The notes under the pieces are model-generated. The model searched no databases, was not told the origin of the DNA, and saw only the letters and a list, made by a program, of their open reading frames with translations. Shown here piece by piece: positions 33,786 to 42,605 of a DNA stretch of 64,000 nucleotides (its first letter is position 1; every line of letters starts with the position of its first letter). The stretch is from Mollicutes bacterium. GTDB lineage: Bacteria; Bacillota_I; Bacilli_A; Izemoplasmatales; Izemoplasmataceae. The DNA lies in assembly GCA_003555335.1 (NCBI GenBank), contig PWHD01000072.1, positions 40,850 through 104,849 of the forward strand. Reading direction: 5' to 3'. Position numbers and translations under genes: made by a program.

Positions 33786-34220
33786 GAAATGTTTTTTGTA
33801 TTCGCCGTAGCCTTCTTTTTCCAGGGCGTCCACAGGAATGAAACGGAGCGAAGCGGAATTGATGCAATAGCGCATGCCGCCTTTTTCTTCGGGTCCGTCG
33901 TCAAAGACGTGACCGAGATGGGAGTCGGCGCTTTTGCTTCGCACTTCGGTGCGGCGCATACCGTGCGATGTGTCGAACGTTTCCTTGACTTCACCAACGG
34001 GTTTCGTGAAGGATGGCCAGCCGCAACCGGCGTCATACTGTTCATTCGTTGTGAAAAGGACCTCGCCACTGACGACATCGACATAGATGCCTTCCTTGTC
34101 GTTGTCGTGATAGGGGTTCGCAAACGGTGGTTCGGTCGCATTTTCCTGGGTCACCTTGTATTGCAACGGTGTGAGGCGTTTCTTGAGTGCTTCTTTATTC
34201 TTCTTATTATCATCTTTCAT
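33780..34220 (-). CDS. msrB: Peptide-methionine (R)-S-oxide reductase
   Basis: 146-residue repair enzyme that reduces methionine-R-sulfoxide in proteins. Family motifs: [11 protein letters not shown] at the N terminus, DAGCGWPSF, '[14 protein letters not shown]' and the catalytic Cys in RYCINSASL. The CxxC zinc pairs of many MsrB proteins are absent, as in a known subclass. Start ATG 34220 is preceded by AGGTGG; an in-frame ATG 21 bp earlier has no ribosome site. Standalone gene with its own terminator. Confidence 0.95.
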   Translation of the reverse strand: MKDDNKKNKEALKKRLTPLQYKVTQENATEPPFANPYHDNDKEGIYVDVVSGEVLFTTNEQYDAGCGWPSFTKPVGEVKETFDTSHGMRRTEVRSKSADSHLGHVFDDGPEEKGGMRYCINSASLRFIPVDALEKEGYGEYKKHFK

Positions 34221-34293
34221 GTTATCACCACCTATTTCCATGATAACATGCTTGCCGCATCGACGATGGAATTTCGCTCGCCGTCATTGGTGA

Positions 34294-34851
34294 TCAGTGA
34301 TGGTGTTTTCTTTCCTCATCGTCGTCCTGGATGTCGATATCCTCATCGCGGTCGAAATCCTCTTCTTTCATGAATTCGAAGACCGAGGATTTGATATGAG
34401 TCTTTCCTTTTGAAAAGAAACGGACGGTTTTAGAGGGGAAGAAAAGCGTATTGATGATCGGAATCAGCAGAAACATCAGCCAACCGGGATGCCAGAAATC
34501 ATCAAGAACGATCCCTAAGACGAGATAGGTGATGGTGATGGCCAGGGTAACGCCCTTGCGGGCATCCAGATGGCCATTCAGCAGCGTATCGGAAAGCGGA
34601 ATGGCGAAAAAGACGATCCAGCCGGGATGAGCGAGGTCGAAGCCGAAATGGAGCCACAGAAACACAAGTAGTGCGATCAGGGGCATCATCTGGTTCAGCC
34701 TTCTTTTGATATCTCTGGAATAAAGCAGTGCGGATAGCGGAATCAGTAGAAAAAAGGTGAGGCCCAGCAGCCAGTCCTCAAGGACGAAACCACTGAAAAG
34801 GAAAAGCAATAGACTGACCAACGGGGTTGCGGCGACAATACGTTCTCTCAT
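34294..34851 (-). CDS. Multi-pass membrane protein of unknown function
   Basis: 185-residue membrane protein with six hydrophobic segments in three similar pairs; the phrase 'hPGWhhFFhIPh' occurs twice (HPGWIVFFAIPL, HPGWLMFLLIPI) and 'FFLLIPLSALL' is a third version, so it appears to be an internal triplication. The C-terminal tail is acidic (about 160-178) and ends HHH. ATG 34851 follows GGAG and overlaps the end of the MnmM gene region (6 bp after its stop). No function recognised; the spacing suggests cotranscription with MnmM. Confidence 0.7.
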   Translation of the reverse strand: MRERIVAATPLVSLLLFLFSGFVLEDWLLGLTFFLLIPLSALLYSRDIKRRLNQMMPLIALLVFLWLHFGFDLAHPGWIVFFAIPLSDTLLNGHLDARKGVTLAITITYLVLGIVLDDFWHPGWLMFLLIPIINTLFFPSKTVRFFSKGKTHIKSSVFEFMKEEDFDRDEDIDIQDDDEERKHHH

Positions 34852-34856
34852 GACAA

Positions 34857-35402
34857 TCACTCCTGTAATTTTTCGACAAGCACCACGAACGGGGCTTGTG
34901 ATTTATTGATGAACTCATATCTGAGCACATTGTAGGTTTTGCTGGAAAGCGTTGAAAGATAGGGTAGCAGGCGGTCCGCCTCCCTTTTTCCCTCGGGGTG
35001 GCCGGTGTAGAAGGTGATACTAAGAAGACCGTGTACGGAAAGCATGTTCAGGGCTTCCTTGATGGCGATCAGTGTCTCTTCGGCGCGGGTGCTCAGTGAT
35101 TTGTCACCACCGGGAAGATAACCGAGGTTGAACATAATGACTTTCGGTGCGGTTTTCAGATGTTGGCCCATCTCAGCGTGGCTAGCTTTGATCAAAGTCA
35201 CGTTTTCAAGCCCTTCTTCCTGCAGACGGCTTTTCGTGGCACTGATTGCGCTTTGCTGGACATCGAACGCGTAGACATGCTCGCATCGGGCGGCTAAAAA
35301 CACCGTATCAAGGCCATTGCCGGCGGTGGCATCGACAGCGATGTCGGTCGGAAGGACCCTTTTTCCGATGATATTGTGCGCGAATGGTATGATTTTCTCC
35401 AT
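34857..35402 (-). CDS. mnmM: Class I SAM methyltransferase, MnmM/YtqB type
   Basis: 181-residue methyltransferase. SAM site VDATAGNGLDT at residues 23-33, FNLGYLPGGDK near residue 91 and 'YTGHPEGKREA' near residue 130 match the YtqB (PF06962) family. B. subtilis YtqB was shown to be the tRNA mnm5U34 methyltransferase MnmM; the same role, completing wobble-uridine modification in tRNA, is inferred. Start ATG follows GGGGTGAG. Shares its leader region with the divergent deaminase gene about 80 bp away. Confidence 0.85.
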   Translation of the reverse strand: MEKIIPFAHNIIGKRVLPTDIAVDATAGNGLDTVFLAARCEHVYAFDVQQSAISATKSRLQEEGLENVTLIKASHAEMGQHLKTAPKVIMFNLGYLPGGDKSLSTRAEETLIAIKEALNMLSVHGLLSITFYTGHPEGKREADRLLPYLSTLSSKTYNVLRYEFINKSQAPFVVLVEKLQE

Positions 35403-35480
35403 CTTCTCACCCCGTATTCATATCCATTATAGCAAATCCCCTGTCTTTTGTAAGTCCATTTTTTGGATTACGGCCTTTTG

Positions 35481-35509
35481 TTGCTGTTTCTTTTGAAACA
35501 GGGTATAAT
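35481..35509 (+). promoter_or_regulatory. Promoter of the guanine-deaminase-type gene
   Basis: -10 TATAAT (35504-35509) and -35-like TTGCTG (35481-35486) at 17 bp spacing. Transcription should begin near 35516, which leaves a very short leader and rules out the in-frame TTG at 35509 as a normal start. Confidence 0.6.
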
Positions 35510-35529
35510 TGAACTACCAAAAGACAGAG

Positions 35530-36021
35530 GTGATCGCCATCGTAAAAGAAAACGGAAAAACGATCATGCAACAGGCAATCGACAAAGCCAGAAAAACAAT
35601 GAACGATGATCTGGGCGGGCCTTTTGGTGCCGCCATCATCAATGAAAACGGCACAGTGCTCGCAGTCACGTCCAATTCTGTTCTCAGCGACAACGATCCC
35701 ACCGCACACGCGGAGGTCAACGCCATCAGAGCCGCCACCAAGAAGATAGGCAGTTACGATCTTAGCGGCTGTGTGCTTTATACGACCTCCTATCCTTGTC
35801 CGATGTGCCTCGGGGCCATCCTGTGGGCGAACATCCGTACCATCATCCACGGTTGTCGTCCCGAAGACGCCGATGCGATCGGATTCAGGGACGGCTTCAT
35901 GTACGATTTCATCAAGGGCGACTGTGAAGATGAGAATATCCTCGTTATCAAAGAAAAACATCGCGAGGATTGTCTGGCTTTGTTCAAGGAGTACAAAGAC
36001 AGCAACAAGACCCTCTATTAG
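35530..36021 (+). CDS. guaD: Guanine-deaminase-type nucleoside/base deaminase
   Basis: Zinc-dependent cytidine-deaminase-fold enzyme of about 163 residues, predicted to convert guanine to xanthine and so feed the adjacent purine operon. Zinc and catalytic motifs: HAEVNAIRAA and PCPMCLGAI; GGPFGAAII and the C-terminal 'YKDSNKTLY' also match bacterial GuaD. The start is uncertain: GTG 35530 is given here, ATG 35566 has no clear ribosome site, and the best ribosome sequence, AGGTGA, would instead serve ATC at 35539. Divergent from MnmM, convergent with the purine operon end. Confidence 0.85.
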   Translation: MIAIVKENGKTIMQQAIDKARKTMNDDLGGPFGAAIINENGTVLAVTSNSVLSDNDPTAHAEVNAIRAATKKIGSYDLSGCVLYTTSYPCPMCLGAILWANIRTIIHGCRPEDADAIGFRDGFMYDFIKGDCEDENILVIKEKHREDCLALFKEYKDSNKTLY

Positions 36022-36053
36022 AAAAAAGAATCGGAGGCTTCCGATTCTTTTTT
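36022..36053. terminator. Bidirectional terminator between deaminase and purine operon
   Basis: Stem AAAAAAGAATCGGA / TCCGATTCTTTTTT, loop GGCT, directly after the deaminase stop and 3 bp before the stop of the carbamoyltransferase on the other strand. Confidence 0.85.
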
Positions 36054-36055
36054 TT

Positions 36056-37039
36056 CTATTTGTCACCCATGGTGAGCGCCATGACCGCTTTGGCGGTATG
36101 CAGACGGTTCTCGGCTTCCTGATAGACAATGGAGTGCGGCCCGTCGATGACGACGTCCTCCACCTCGTTGCCCCTATCAGCCGGGAGCGCATGCATGTAG
36201 CACACATCATCCTTGGCAAGTTTGATCATCGCCTCGGTACACTTCCAGTGTTTGTTTGACTCGAGCACCTCGTCGATGATTGCATCACTGGTGTTGCTTG
36301 CCCAGCTGCCCCAGTTTTTGGGAATGACAATGTCCGCGTCCCGGTAGGCCGCCTCCATATCATTGGTCACCGTGAAGGCGCCACCGTTTTCCAGCGCGTT
36401 CTTCTTGGCTTTTTCAATCACCCACTCAGGCATCTCATAACCCTCAGGATGCGCAAGCACGACGTCCATGCCGTAGCGCGGGAACAAAAGACTCTGGGTG
36501 AGCGGGACGCTGATCGGTTTCTTGTGACTGGTCGCATAAGCCCAGATGATCGAGACCTTGAGGTTCTCGGTCTTCTTCTTCACTTCCTGGATGGTCATCA
36601 AATCGGCCAGACCCTGGAAGGGATGGTAAAGGTCGCACTGCAGGTTCATGACCGGCACCGTCGCATTATCGGCCATCTCGCGCAGGAATTTGTTCCCGGT
36701 TTCCCAGAAACAGTTTCGGGCGGCGATGCCATGTCCGTAGCTCGAAAGGATGATGGCGGTGTCTCTTCCGGTCTCGCCGTGTGAGATCTGCATGGTCGTG
36801 CTGTCGAGGAAGTTCGCGTGGCCGCCGAGTTGGGCGAGCCCCGCTTCCATGGAGTTCCTGGTCCGGGTGGACTGTTCGAAAAACATCAAAAACGCGGTCT
36901 TGTTCTTGAGGAAATCGGTCGGTTTGTTTGTCAGGAAAGCATTCTTCAATTCCTTTGAGACTTCGAGCACCTTGTCGATTTCGGTTTTGGTCCATTCCTC
37001 CAAGGTGATGAGGTGTTTGCCTTTGTATAGTGGTTTCAT
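36056..37039 (-). CDS. ygeW: YgeW-type knotted carbamoyltransferase
   Basis: 327-residue carbamoyltransferase. Carbamoyl-phosphate site STRTRNS near residue 56, HPFQGLAD near residue 139 and the HALPADRG loop near residue 279 (HCLP in ornithine transcarbamylase) are present. The sequence is of the knotted YgeW/UTC class rather than aspartate or ornithine carbamoyltransferase. In the gut-bacterial purine cluster YgeW is proposed to strip a ureido group by phosphorolysis, releasing carbamoyl phosphate usable for ATP synthesis. It is shorter than E. coli YgeW, which has an N-terminal extension. Last gene of the operon; 1 bp after YgeY. No carbamate kinase gene is near. Confidence 0.88.
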   Translation of the reverse strand: MKPLYKGKHLITLEEWTKTEIDKVLEVSKELKNAFLTNKPTDFLKNKTAFLMFFEQSTRTRNSMEAGLAQLGGHANFLDSTTMQISHGETGRDTAIILSSYGHGIAARNCFWETGNKFLREMADNATVPVMNLQCDLYHPFQGLADLMTIQEVKKKTENLKVSIIWAYATSHKKPISVPLTQSLLFPRYGMDVVLAHPEGYEMPEWVIEKAKKNALENGGAFTVTNDMEAAYRDADIVIPKNWGSWASNTSDAIIDEVLESNKHWKCTEAMIKLAKDDVCYMHALPADRGNEVEDVVIDGPHSIVYQEAENRLHTAKAVMALTMGDK

Positions 37040-37040
37040 C

Positions 37041-38258
37041 TTATCGCTCCTCTTTATGTTTTTTCTCTTTCAGATAGAGTCCGGGGATGACCGCATACAT
37101 CGCGGCCGCTTTCACGAGATGGGCTTTTTCCGTTTTTTCATCCGGGGCATGCGCTTCCTTCTCGTGACCCGGACCGAAACCGATACAGGGAATGTTGTGG
37201 CGCCCCATGATCGCCACACCATTCGTCGAAAACGTCCATTTGTCGACCAGCGGTTCTTCGTTGAAAAGACTCTTGTAGGCTGTCACGAGTGTTTTGGTCG
37301 CCTTGTGGTCTTCAGGCAGAACCCAGCTTGGGAAGTAGGCCTCGGTCGGATAGACGAGACCAGTATAGGCCGGTTTTTTATAATCATACATCGATACGGT
37401 CGCCCCTGTCTTTATCACACTGGGAAGGGCGCGTATTTCTTCAAGTGCCTGTTCGTGAGTCTCGCCCGCGGTCAATCTTCTGTCTATGGAAATGCCGCAG
37501 CCGTCCGCCACCGCGCAACGGGACGGTGAACTTGAGAAAATCTCGGAAACGGTCAATGTGCCCTTACCCAAAAATGCATCGTCTTTAAGCCTAGTGGCAA
37601 GATCCTGCAGTTCCTCCAATATCAGACCCATTTTATAAATCGCGTTCTCACCGCGTTCGGGTGCGCTGCCGTGGCAGGAGATACCGCTTGTGGTGACCTT
37701 GATCTCCATCCGGCCCCTTTGCCCCCGGTAGATATTGCAGGAGGTCGGTTCGGTAATGACGACAAAATCCGGTCTGATTTTCTCCTGTTCGATGATATAC
37801 TGCCAACAAAGCCCGTCACAGTCTTCTTCCTGGACGGTTCCGGTCACCAGCAACGTGTAGTCGTCCATGAGCCCGAGTTCTTTGATGATTTTGCCGGCGT
37901 AGACCATCGCGGCCATGCCGCCTTCTTGATCGCTTGTGCCCCGCCCGCCGATATGACGGTCATCCTCGAAACCTTCGTAGGGATCGAAACTCCAGTTCTT
38001 GCGCTCACCGACGCCGACGGTGTCGATATGCGCATCCATCGCGATGAGGGTCTTTCCTTTTCCGATGGTGCCATGGATATTGCCCATGCGATCGATACGG
38101 ACGGTATCGAAACCGACCAACTCCATCTCTTCTTTGATTCGCTCGATCACGGCGCGTTCCTGGCCGCTTTCGCTCGGGATCAGGACCATGTCCCTCAGAA
38201 ATCTCGTCATCTGCGGTTCATAGTTTCTGGCTTTTTCCAACACATCTTCAAATCGCAT
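37041..38258 (-). CDS. ygeY: YgeY-type M20-family peptidase/amidohydrolase
   Basis: 405-residue zinc hydrolase of the M20/ArgE-DapE family. Metal ligands: His in DAHIDTVG, Asp in [10 protein letters not shown], Glu pair in VQEEDCDG and Glu in ITEPT; C-terminal His in [13 protein letters not shown]. Closest in pattern to YgeY, which belongs to the anaerobic purine-degradation gene group and is expected to hydrolyse a carbamoylated diamino-acid intermediate. Start ATG 38258 lies 2 bp after the stop of the PLP gene, with AAAGGGA upstream; the TTG 6 bp earlier is not needed. Confidence 0.88.
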   Translation of the reverse strand: MRFEDVLEKARNYEPQMTRFLRDMVLIPSESGQERAVIERIKEEMELVGFDTVRIDRMGNIHGTIGKGKTLIAMDAHIDTVGVGERKNWSFDPYEGFEDDRHIGGRGTSDQEGGMAAMVYAGKIIKELGLMDDYTLLVTGTVQEEDCDGLCWQYIIEQEKIRPDFVVITEPTSCNIYRGQRGRMEIKVTTSGISCHGSAPERGENAIYKMGLILEELQDLATRLKDDAFLGKGTLTVSEIFSSSPSRCAVADGCGISIDRRLTAGETHEQALEEIRALPSVIKTGATVSMYDYKKPAYTGLVYPTEAYFPSWVLPEDHKATKTLVTAYKSLFNEEPLVDKWTFSTNGVAIMGRHNIPCIGFGPGHEKEAHAPDEKTEKAHLVKAAAMYAVIPGLYLKEKKHKEER

Positions 38259-38260
38259 TC

Positions 38261-39625
38261 TCAACGTCCCTTTCCTCTTTGTTCCATGATTTTATTGTCG
38301 TAGTGTTCGATTTTACCGTAAGCTTCATCCCAGAATGTCATCGACTTCATCCGGTCGAGATAGCGCAACTCATAACCAAAAGGCAGCCAGTCATCCTCTT
38401 TTTGCTTGAAAAGCCGAGCCTTTTCCTCCAAAGACCGGCAATCCTTGATGTTGTCGGTTGTCGCCTTATGGAAGATATCATCGAACCAACGCGCAAGCAC
38501 CGTGCCATTTATCTCGAGACTGCGTTTTTCAAGATCCGTTAACACACTGTCGTACCTGTCATAACCATCGGTCGCCACAGTGACGACATTGTCCCCCGGT
38601 CCCAGCCTCAGGTATTTCGCCATCTTGATCGCGCCGATGATGTTACAGATTCCAGAAACACCGAAAATGTCGCGCATGCTTTCGACCATGGGAAGCTCGA
38701 CACCTTTTTCCTCCAAGACCTTTGCGCCATCACGGATGACCTTCAGGCCTCTGACCGCATCCTCATCGGAAACCAGAGTGATGAAGTCTGTGTTCAACAC
38801 GTTGTGAATCAACGTGCACATCTTGTCACCGATGCCTTCGATACGGTGTTGTCCCCGGCCGCCGTGCATGAGTGTGGCGCATTCATAAGGCTCCAGGGCG
38901 GCGATTTTCGCTTCCGGGAACATTTTTTTTATCTGGTCGCCGGCAGCGAGGGTTCCCGCCGAGCCGGGGGCCGCCGCGAAACAGGCGATGCGACCGTTGC
39001 CGATCTTTTTCACCGCGTCGATCGCGCTGTTACCGGTCACGTGGCGGTGGAACCGGTAGTTCGGCATCAGTTCGAACTGAGCCAGCGCGACGTTGCGGGC
39101 GTCCTTTGTCATCTCATGCGTCTTTTCAAGTGTCAAAATCACATCGGACTCGGTACCGGGGGTAAGTTCGAGGTCGGCGCCATAGGCTTTGATGCGCGCG
39201 TAACGTTCTTTGCTCATCGTATCGGGCATGATGACCGTCGCATCCACCTTCATGAGGTTCGCGATATAGGCCACACCGATACCGAAATTTCCGGTCGACG
39301 GCCCTAAGATGCGGTGCTCACCCGGGATGATGTCACCGTCGATCGCGCCTTCGATCAATGTCGCGTAGGCGGGGCCGACCTTGTGTGAACCGCTGGGAAA
39401 ATACTTGCCTAGCAACACCACGATATTGGCATCGACACCGGTGATCGCTTTTGGGAGTACGATTTTTCTGACTTCGTTGTTTTCGTCTTTCCAGGTGATG
39501 TTGTAAAGATTATAGGGGTCTAGTTCGTCCTTCTTGGCATGGAGCGCTTTTTTCCGGATCGCAAGCGGAATCTTTGCCGGATTCAGCATCTCCGCATAAG
39601 TCGGTCCGTTTGGGATCTTGGTCAT
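38261..39625 (-). CDS. Fold-type-II PLP enzyme, cysteine-synthase/threonine-synthase-like
   Basis: 454-residue PLP-dependent enzyme. The PLP lysine is in [11 protein letters not shown] near residue 82 and the phosphate/substrate loop is [10 protein letters not shown] near residue 109; a second glycine-rich cofactor loop [13 protein letters not shown] follows near residue 217. Family members catalyse beta-elimination or beta-replacement on amino acids. It is too divergent for me to call YgeX (diaminopropionate ammonia-lyase), but it lies exactly where that activity is needed in the purine operon. A C-terminal extension of about 80 residues (after '[12 protein letters not shown]') is unusual. 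ATG overlaps the upstream stop. Confidence 0.8.
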   Translation of the reverse strand: MTKIPNGPTYAEMLNPAKIPLAIRKKALHAKKDELDPYNLYNITWKDENNEVRKIVLPKAITGVDANIVVLLGKYFPSGSHKVGPAYATLIEGAIDGDIIPGEHRILGPSTGNFGIGVAYIANLMKVDATVIMPDTMSKERYARIKAYGADLELTPGTESDVILTLEKTHEMTKDARNVALAQFELMPNYRFHRHVTGNSAIDAVKKIGNGRIACFAAAPGSAGTLAAGDQIKKMFPEAKIAALEPYECATLMHGGRGQHRIEGIGDKMCTLIHNVLNTDFITLVSDEDAVRGLKVIRDGAKVLEEKGVELPMVESMRDIFGVSGICNIIGAIKMAKYLRLGPGDNVVTVATDGYDRYDSVLTDLEKRSLEINGTVLARWFDDIFHKATTDNIKDCRSLEEKARLFKQKEDDWLPFGYELRYLDRMKSMTFWDEAYGKIEHYDNKIMEQRGKGR

Positions 39626-40872
39626 GATTTTTCCTCCTTGTGGTTCCTCAGATACTGCCTGAGCACGTCTGATTCCTCATAGGTGCCGACGGGTTCGGGG
39701 ATCTTATCGCGGATACTGTCGGGGTCTTTCAGTCCGTTGCCGGTGATGATGACCGTGACACGCGCATCAGCCGTGATGATGTTTTGTCGGTATGCTTCAA
39801 CAAGACCGGCCAGGGAAGCGGCCGCAGCCGGTTCACCGAACAGACCTTCCTTTGAACCGAGCAGCAACGCTGAATCCAAGATCGCCTGATCGCTGACCGT
39901 GATGAAGGCACCACCGGATTTTCTGACCGCCTCCATTCCCTTGACGGGATTTCGCGGCAGACCGACCGCGATGGAATCGGCGATGGTGTTCTCCTGTGTC
40001 TCGATCAGCGCGGTCTTGTTCTTCCAAGCCCTATGAAAAGGGGCGCATCCTTCGCTTTGCACACCAAGAAGTTTCGGGATTTTTCTCGTCAGACCGATTG
40101 AGAAAAAATCCAGAAACCCCTTGTACAGACCGGCGATTGTACAGCCGTCGCCGACACTCACACAAACCCACTCAGGCACATCGAAATCCATCTGTTCGGC
40201 AATCTCATAGGCGACGGTTTTCTTACCCTCGACCAAGTGCGGATTGATCGCAGCGTTACGGTCGTACCATCCGAACGACTCGATCGCTTTCCTGGACATC
40301 TCGAAGGTCGCTTTGTAATCACCCTCGATACGGACGAGATGCGCGCCGTAGGCCTGAAGCTGGGCGAGTTTGCCTTTCGGGGCGCGTTTCGGGACGAAAA
40401 TCACCGAATCCAGACCCATTCTCGCCGCGTTGCCGGCCAAAGAGGAGGCCGCGTTCCCCGTCGAGGCGCAGGCAATGGTTTTCTTTTCCGCTTCAATGGC
40501 TTTGAAGACGCCGACCGCCGAGGCTCTGTCCTTGAGCGAGCCGGTCGGGTTCGCCCCTTCGTCCTTGAAGTAAAGCGGGCCGGAGCCAAGGGTCTTTTCC
40601 AAAGTGTGGCTTCTGTAGTGCGGGGTGTTTCCGACACGAAGCGCGCGGCTGAAATCGGTGGTCTTAAGACTCATAAGCGGCGCATATCGCCACATGGAGG
40701 CATCGGTGTTCGAACGGAAATAATCACGAGTCACGGTTTTTTTCATGGCTTCGTAGTCGTATTTCACATCCAGTATGCCCGTCAAACCGCAATCGGGGCA
40801 GGTCAGTGACGTGAGGTCGGCGGCAAGCTTTCTTCCGCACAGGGTGCATTCATAGTGACTGATGAAATCCAT
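39622..40872 (-). CDS. Threonine-synthase-like PLP enzyme with zinc-ribbon N terminus
   Basis: 416-residue PLP enzyme. Residues 8-26 carry a rubredoxin-like pair of CxxC motifs (CTLCGRK and CPDCG), as in archaeal-type threonine synthases. PLP lysine in TGSLKDRAS near residue 106, STGNAASSLAG loop near residue 132 and ITGNGLKDP near the end are typical. A true threonine biosynthetic role is unlikely inside a purine operon without hom or thrB; a beta-elimination on a diamino- or ureido-amino acid is more plausible (inference). ATG 40872 is set by GAGGAGTG. Confidence 0.82.
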   Translation of the reverse strand: MDFISHYECTLCGRKLAADLTSLTCPDCGLTGILDVKYDYEAMKKTVTRDYFRSNTDASMWRYAPLMSLKTTDFSRALRVGNTPHYRSHTLEKTLGSGPLYFKDEGANPTGSLKDRASAVGVFKAIEAEKKTIACASTGNAASSLAGNAARMGLDSVIFVPKRAPKGKLAQLQAYGAHLVRIEGDYKATFEMSRKAIESFGWYDRNAAINPHLVEGKKTVAYEIAEQMDFDVPEWVCVSVGDGCTIAGLYKGFLDFFSIGLTRKIPKLLGVQSEGCAPFHRAWKNKTALIETQENTIADSIAVGLPRNPVKGMEAVRKSGGAFITVSDQAILDSALLLGSKEGLFGEPAAAASLAGLVEAYRQNIITADARVTVIITGNGLKDPDSIRDKIPEPVGTYEESDVLRQYLRNHKEEKS

Positions 40873-40876
40873 GGTC

Positions 40877-42592
40877 TCACTCCTCGCTCTCGATTGGGAC
40901 ATTGATGAACTTGTCGACGTCGAAAAGGCCTTTGTCGGTCAGTTTGAGTTTGGGAATGACCGCAAGCGATAAGAAGGCGAGTTGGATGAATGGATCGCTG
41001 ATCGCCGCCGACAGTCCCATGTTGCGGATATCGGCTTTCATCGTCTCGAGGTTCTTTGCGACTTTTTCCGGATCCTCGTCGGTCATGATGCCTGCAATCG
41101 GCAGCGGCAGGTGGCCGATGAGTTTTTGATGATGAACGAGGGCGATGCCACCGCCGGTATCGATGATCTTTTCCATGGCCATGCGCATCGCCGCATCGGA
41201 ATCGCCCGCGACGATCAGATTGTGCGAGTCATGGGCGATCGTCATGGCGAGGGCGCCGTTTTTGAAACCGAAGCCTTCGACCAGCCCCAGGCCGACATTC
41301 CCGCTTCGCTTATGACGTTCGATGACGGCGAGCTTCATGATGTCGTCATCATTGTTGTTGACATAGGTCTTTTCCTTGACGCTGACGCTTCTTCTCAAGT
41401 CTTCTGAGAGGATATTGTTCTTGACCAGTCCGATGACCCGCACCGTATTCTTTTTTAGTCTCAGCGTGAAATCAACTGCGTCGGGGTCGATACGGACGGT
41501 GTTGAGGACGGCATGGTCCGTGAAGGGTTTGGCTTCTAGAAGAAAGCGGTCGTTTTCAGCCACCTTGACACCCTTTTTGTAGACGGCGACAGGTTCTATC
41601 TTCTCAAGGCGCTCAAAAACCACAAAATCGGCCTGATAGCCGGGCGCGATGGCACCGATGCCGTCAAGCTTATAACATTGTGCGGGGTTCAGTGTTGCGA
41701 TTTTGATTGCTTCGATTGGTGAAAGTCCGCTTTCAATCGCCAGATTGATGTTATGGTTGATATGACCTTCTTTCCTGATGTCTTCAGGGTGTTTGTCATC
41801 CGTACAGAAAAGCAGGCGGTCCAGGAAAGCTTTTTCCACGCCCGCGAGGAGTTTTCCCGCATTTCTTGTGACAGAGCCCTCGCGCAGATGGACATACATG
41901 CCGAGTCCGACACGTTCGATCATCTCCTCGACGGTCGAACATTCATGGTCCGTGCGGACCCCCGCGCTGATATAGGCATTGAGAGAAAGACCGGAAAGAC
42001 CCGGCGCATGGCCGTCGACGGGACGGCCCCGCATGATCTTTATCTTTTCATGGATGTCGGCCTCGCCGGCGAGAACACCGGGATAATTCATCACCTCACC
42101 CAGACCGAGGATGCCCGGCGCATCTTTCAGCGCCTCGACGTCCGAGGGGGCGATGGTCGCCCCGGCGGTTTCGAAGGTGGTGGCCGGAACGCTTGAAGGA
42201 ATCATGGTGAATATTTCAAGAGGTGTGTGCTTCGCGGCCTCGAGCATGAAACCGATGCCGTCTTTGCCGCAGACATTCGCAATCTCATGGGGGTCTGCGA
42301 TAATCGTCGTGGTGCCTTTGGGCATGATTGTTTTTGCGAACATCGGCGGCGTGAGCATCGAGGATTCGATATGGACATGCCCGTCGATGAAACCCGGTGC
42401 GACAAAGGCGCCCTTGAGATCAATCTCGCGGTCACCACGGTAATGACCGATTCCGAGGATGATGCCGTCTTCGACCGCGATATCGGCTTCCTCGACGCTT
42501 TCGGTGAAGACGTTGACGATCTTCGCATTTTTGAAGACGAGCTCGGGCGGGGTTTCGTTTTTCGCGCTTTTCATCTTTTTTTCATACTGCAT
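40877..42592 (-). CDS. ade: Adenine deaminase
   Basis: 571-residue metal-dependent amidohydrolase converting adenine to hypoxanthine and ammonia. Metal motif GHVHIESSM near residue 73, 'MPKGTTTIIADPHEIANV' and 'GLGEVMNYPGV' are diagnostic of Ade; the C-terminal half contains the Ade-specific 'AHDSHNLIVAGDSDAAM'. ATG 42592 follows GAGAGGAGT, 13 bp after the stop of the FAD-subunit gene. It supplies hypoxanthine to the molybdenum hydroxylases encoded in the same operon. Confidence 0.95.
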   Translation of the reverse strand: MQYEKKMKSAKNETPPELVFKNAKIVNVFTESVEEADIAVEDGIILGIGHYRGDREIDLKGAFVAPGFIDGHVHIESSMLTPPMFAKTIMPKGTTTIIADPHEIANVCGKDGIGFMLEAAKHTPLEIFTMIPSSVPATTFETAGATIAPSDVEALKDAPGILGLGEVMNYPGVLAGEADIHEKIKIMRGRPVDGHAPGLSGLSLNAYISAGVRTDHECSTVEEMIERVGLGMYVHLREGSVTRNAGKLLAGVEKAFLDRLLFCTDDKHPEDIRKEGHINHNINLAIESGLSPIEAIKIATLNPAQCYKLDGIGAIAPGYQADFVVFERLEKIEPVAVYKKGVKVAENDRFLLEAKPFTDHAVLNTVRIDPDAVDFTLRLKKNTVRVIGLVKNNILSEDLRRSVSVKEKTYVNNNDDDIMKLAVIERHKRSGNVGLGLVEGFGFKNGALAMTIAHDSHNLIVAGDSDAAMRMAMEKIIDTGGGIALVHHQKLIGHLPLPIAGIMTDEDPEKVAKNLETMKADIRNMGLSAAISDPFIQLAFLSLAVIPKLKLTDKGLFDVDKFINVPIESEE

Positions 42593-42605
42593 GGCGTGAC
42601 TCCTC

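Noticed and set aside
35407..36219. 270-codon open frame on the minus strand
   Set aside because: Antisense to the deaminase gene with its HAE and PCxxC motifs and crosses a strong bidirectional terminator.
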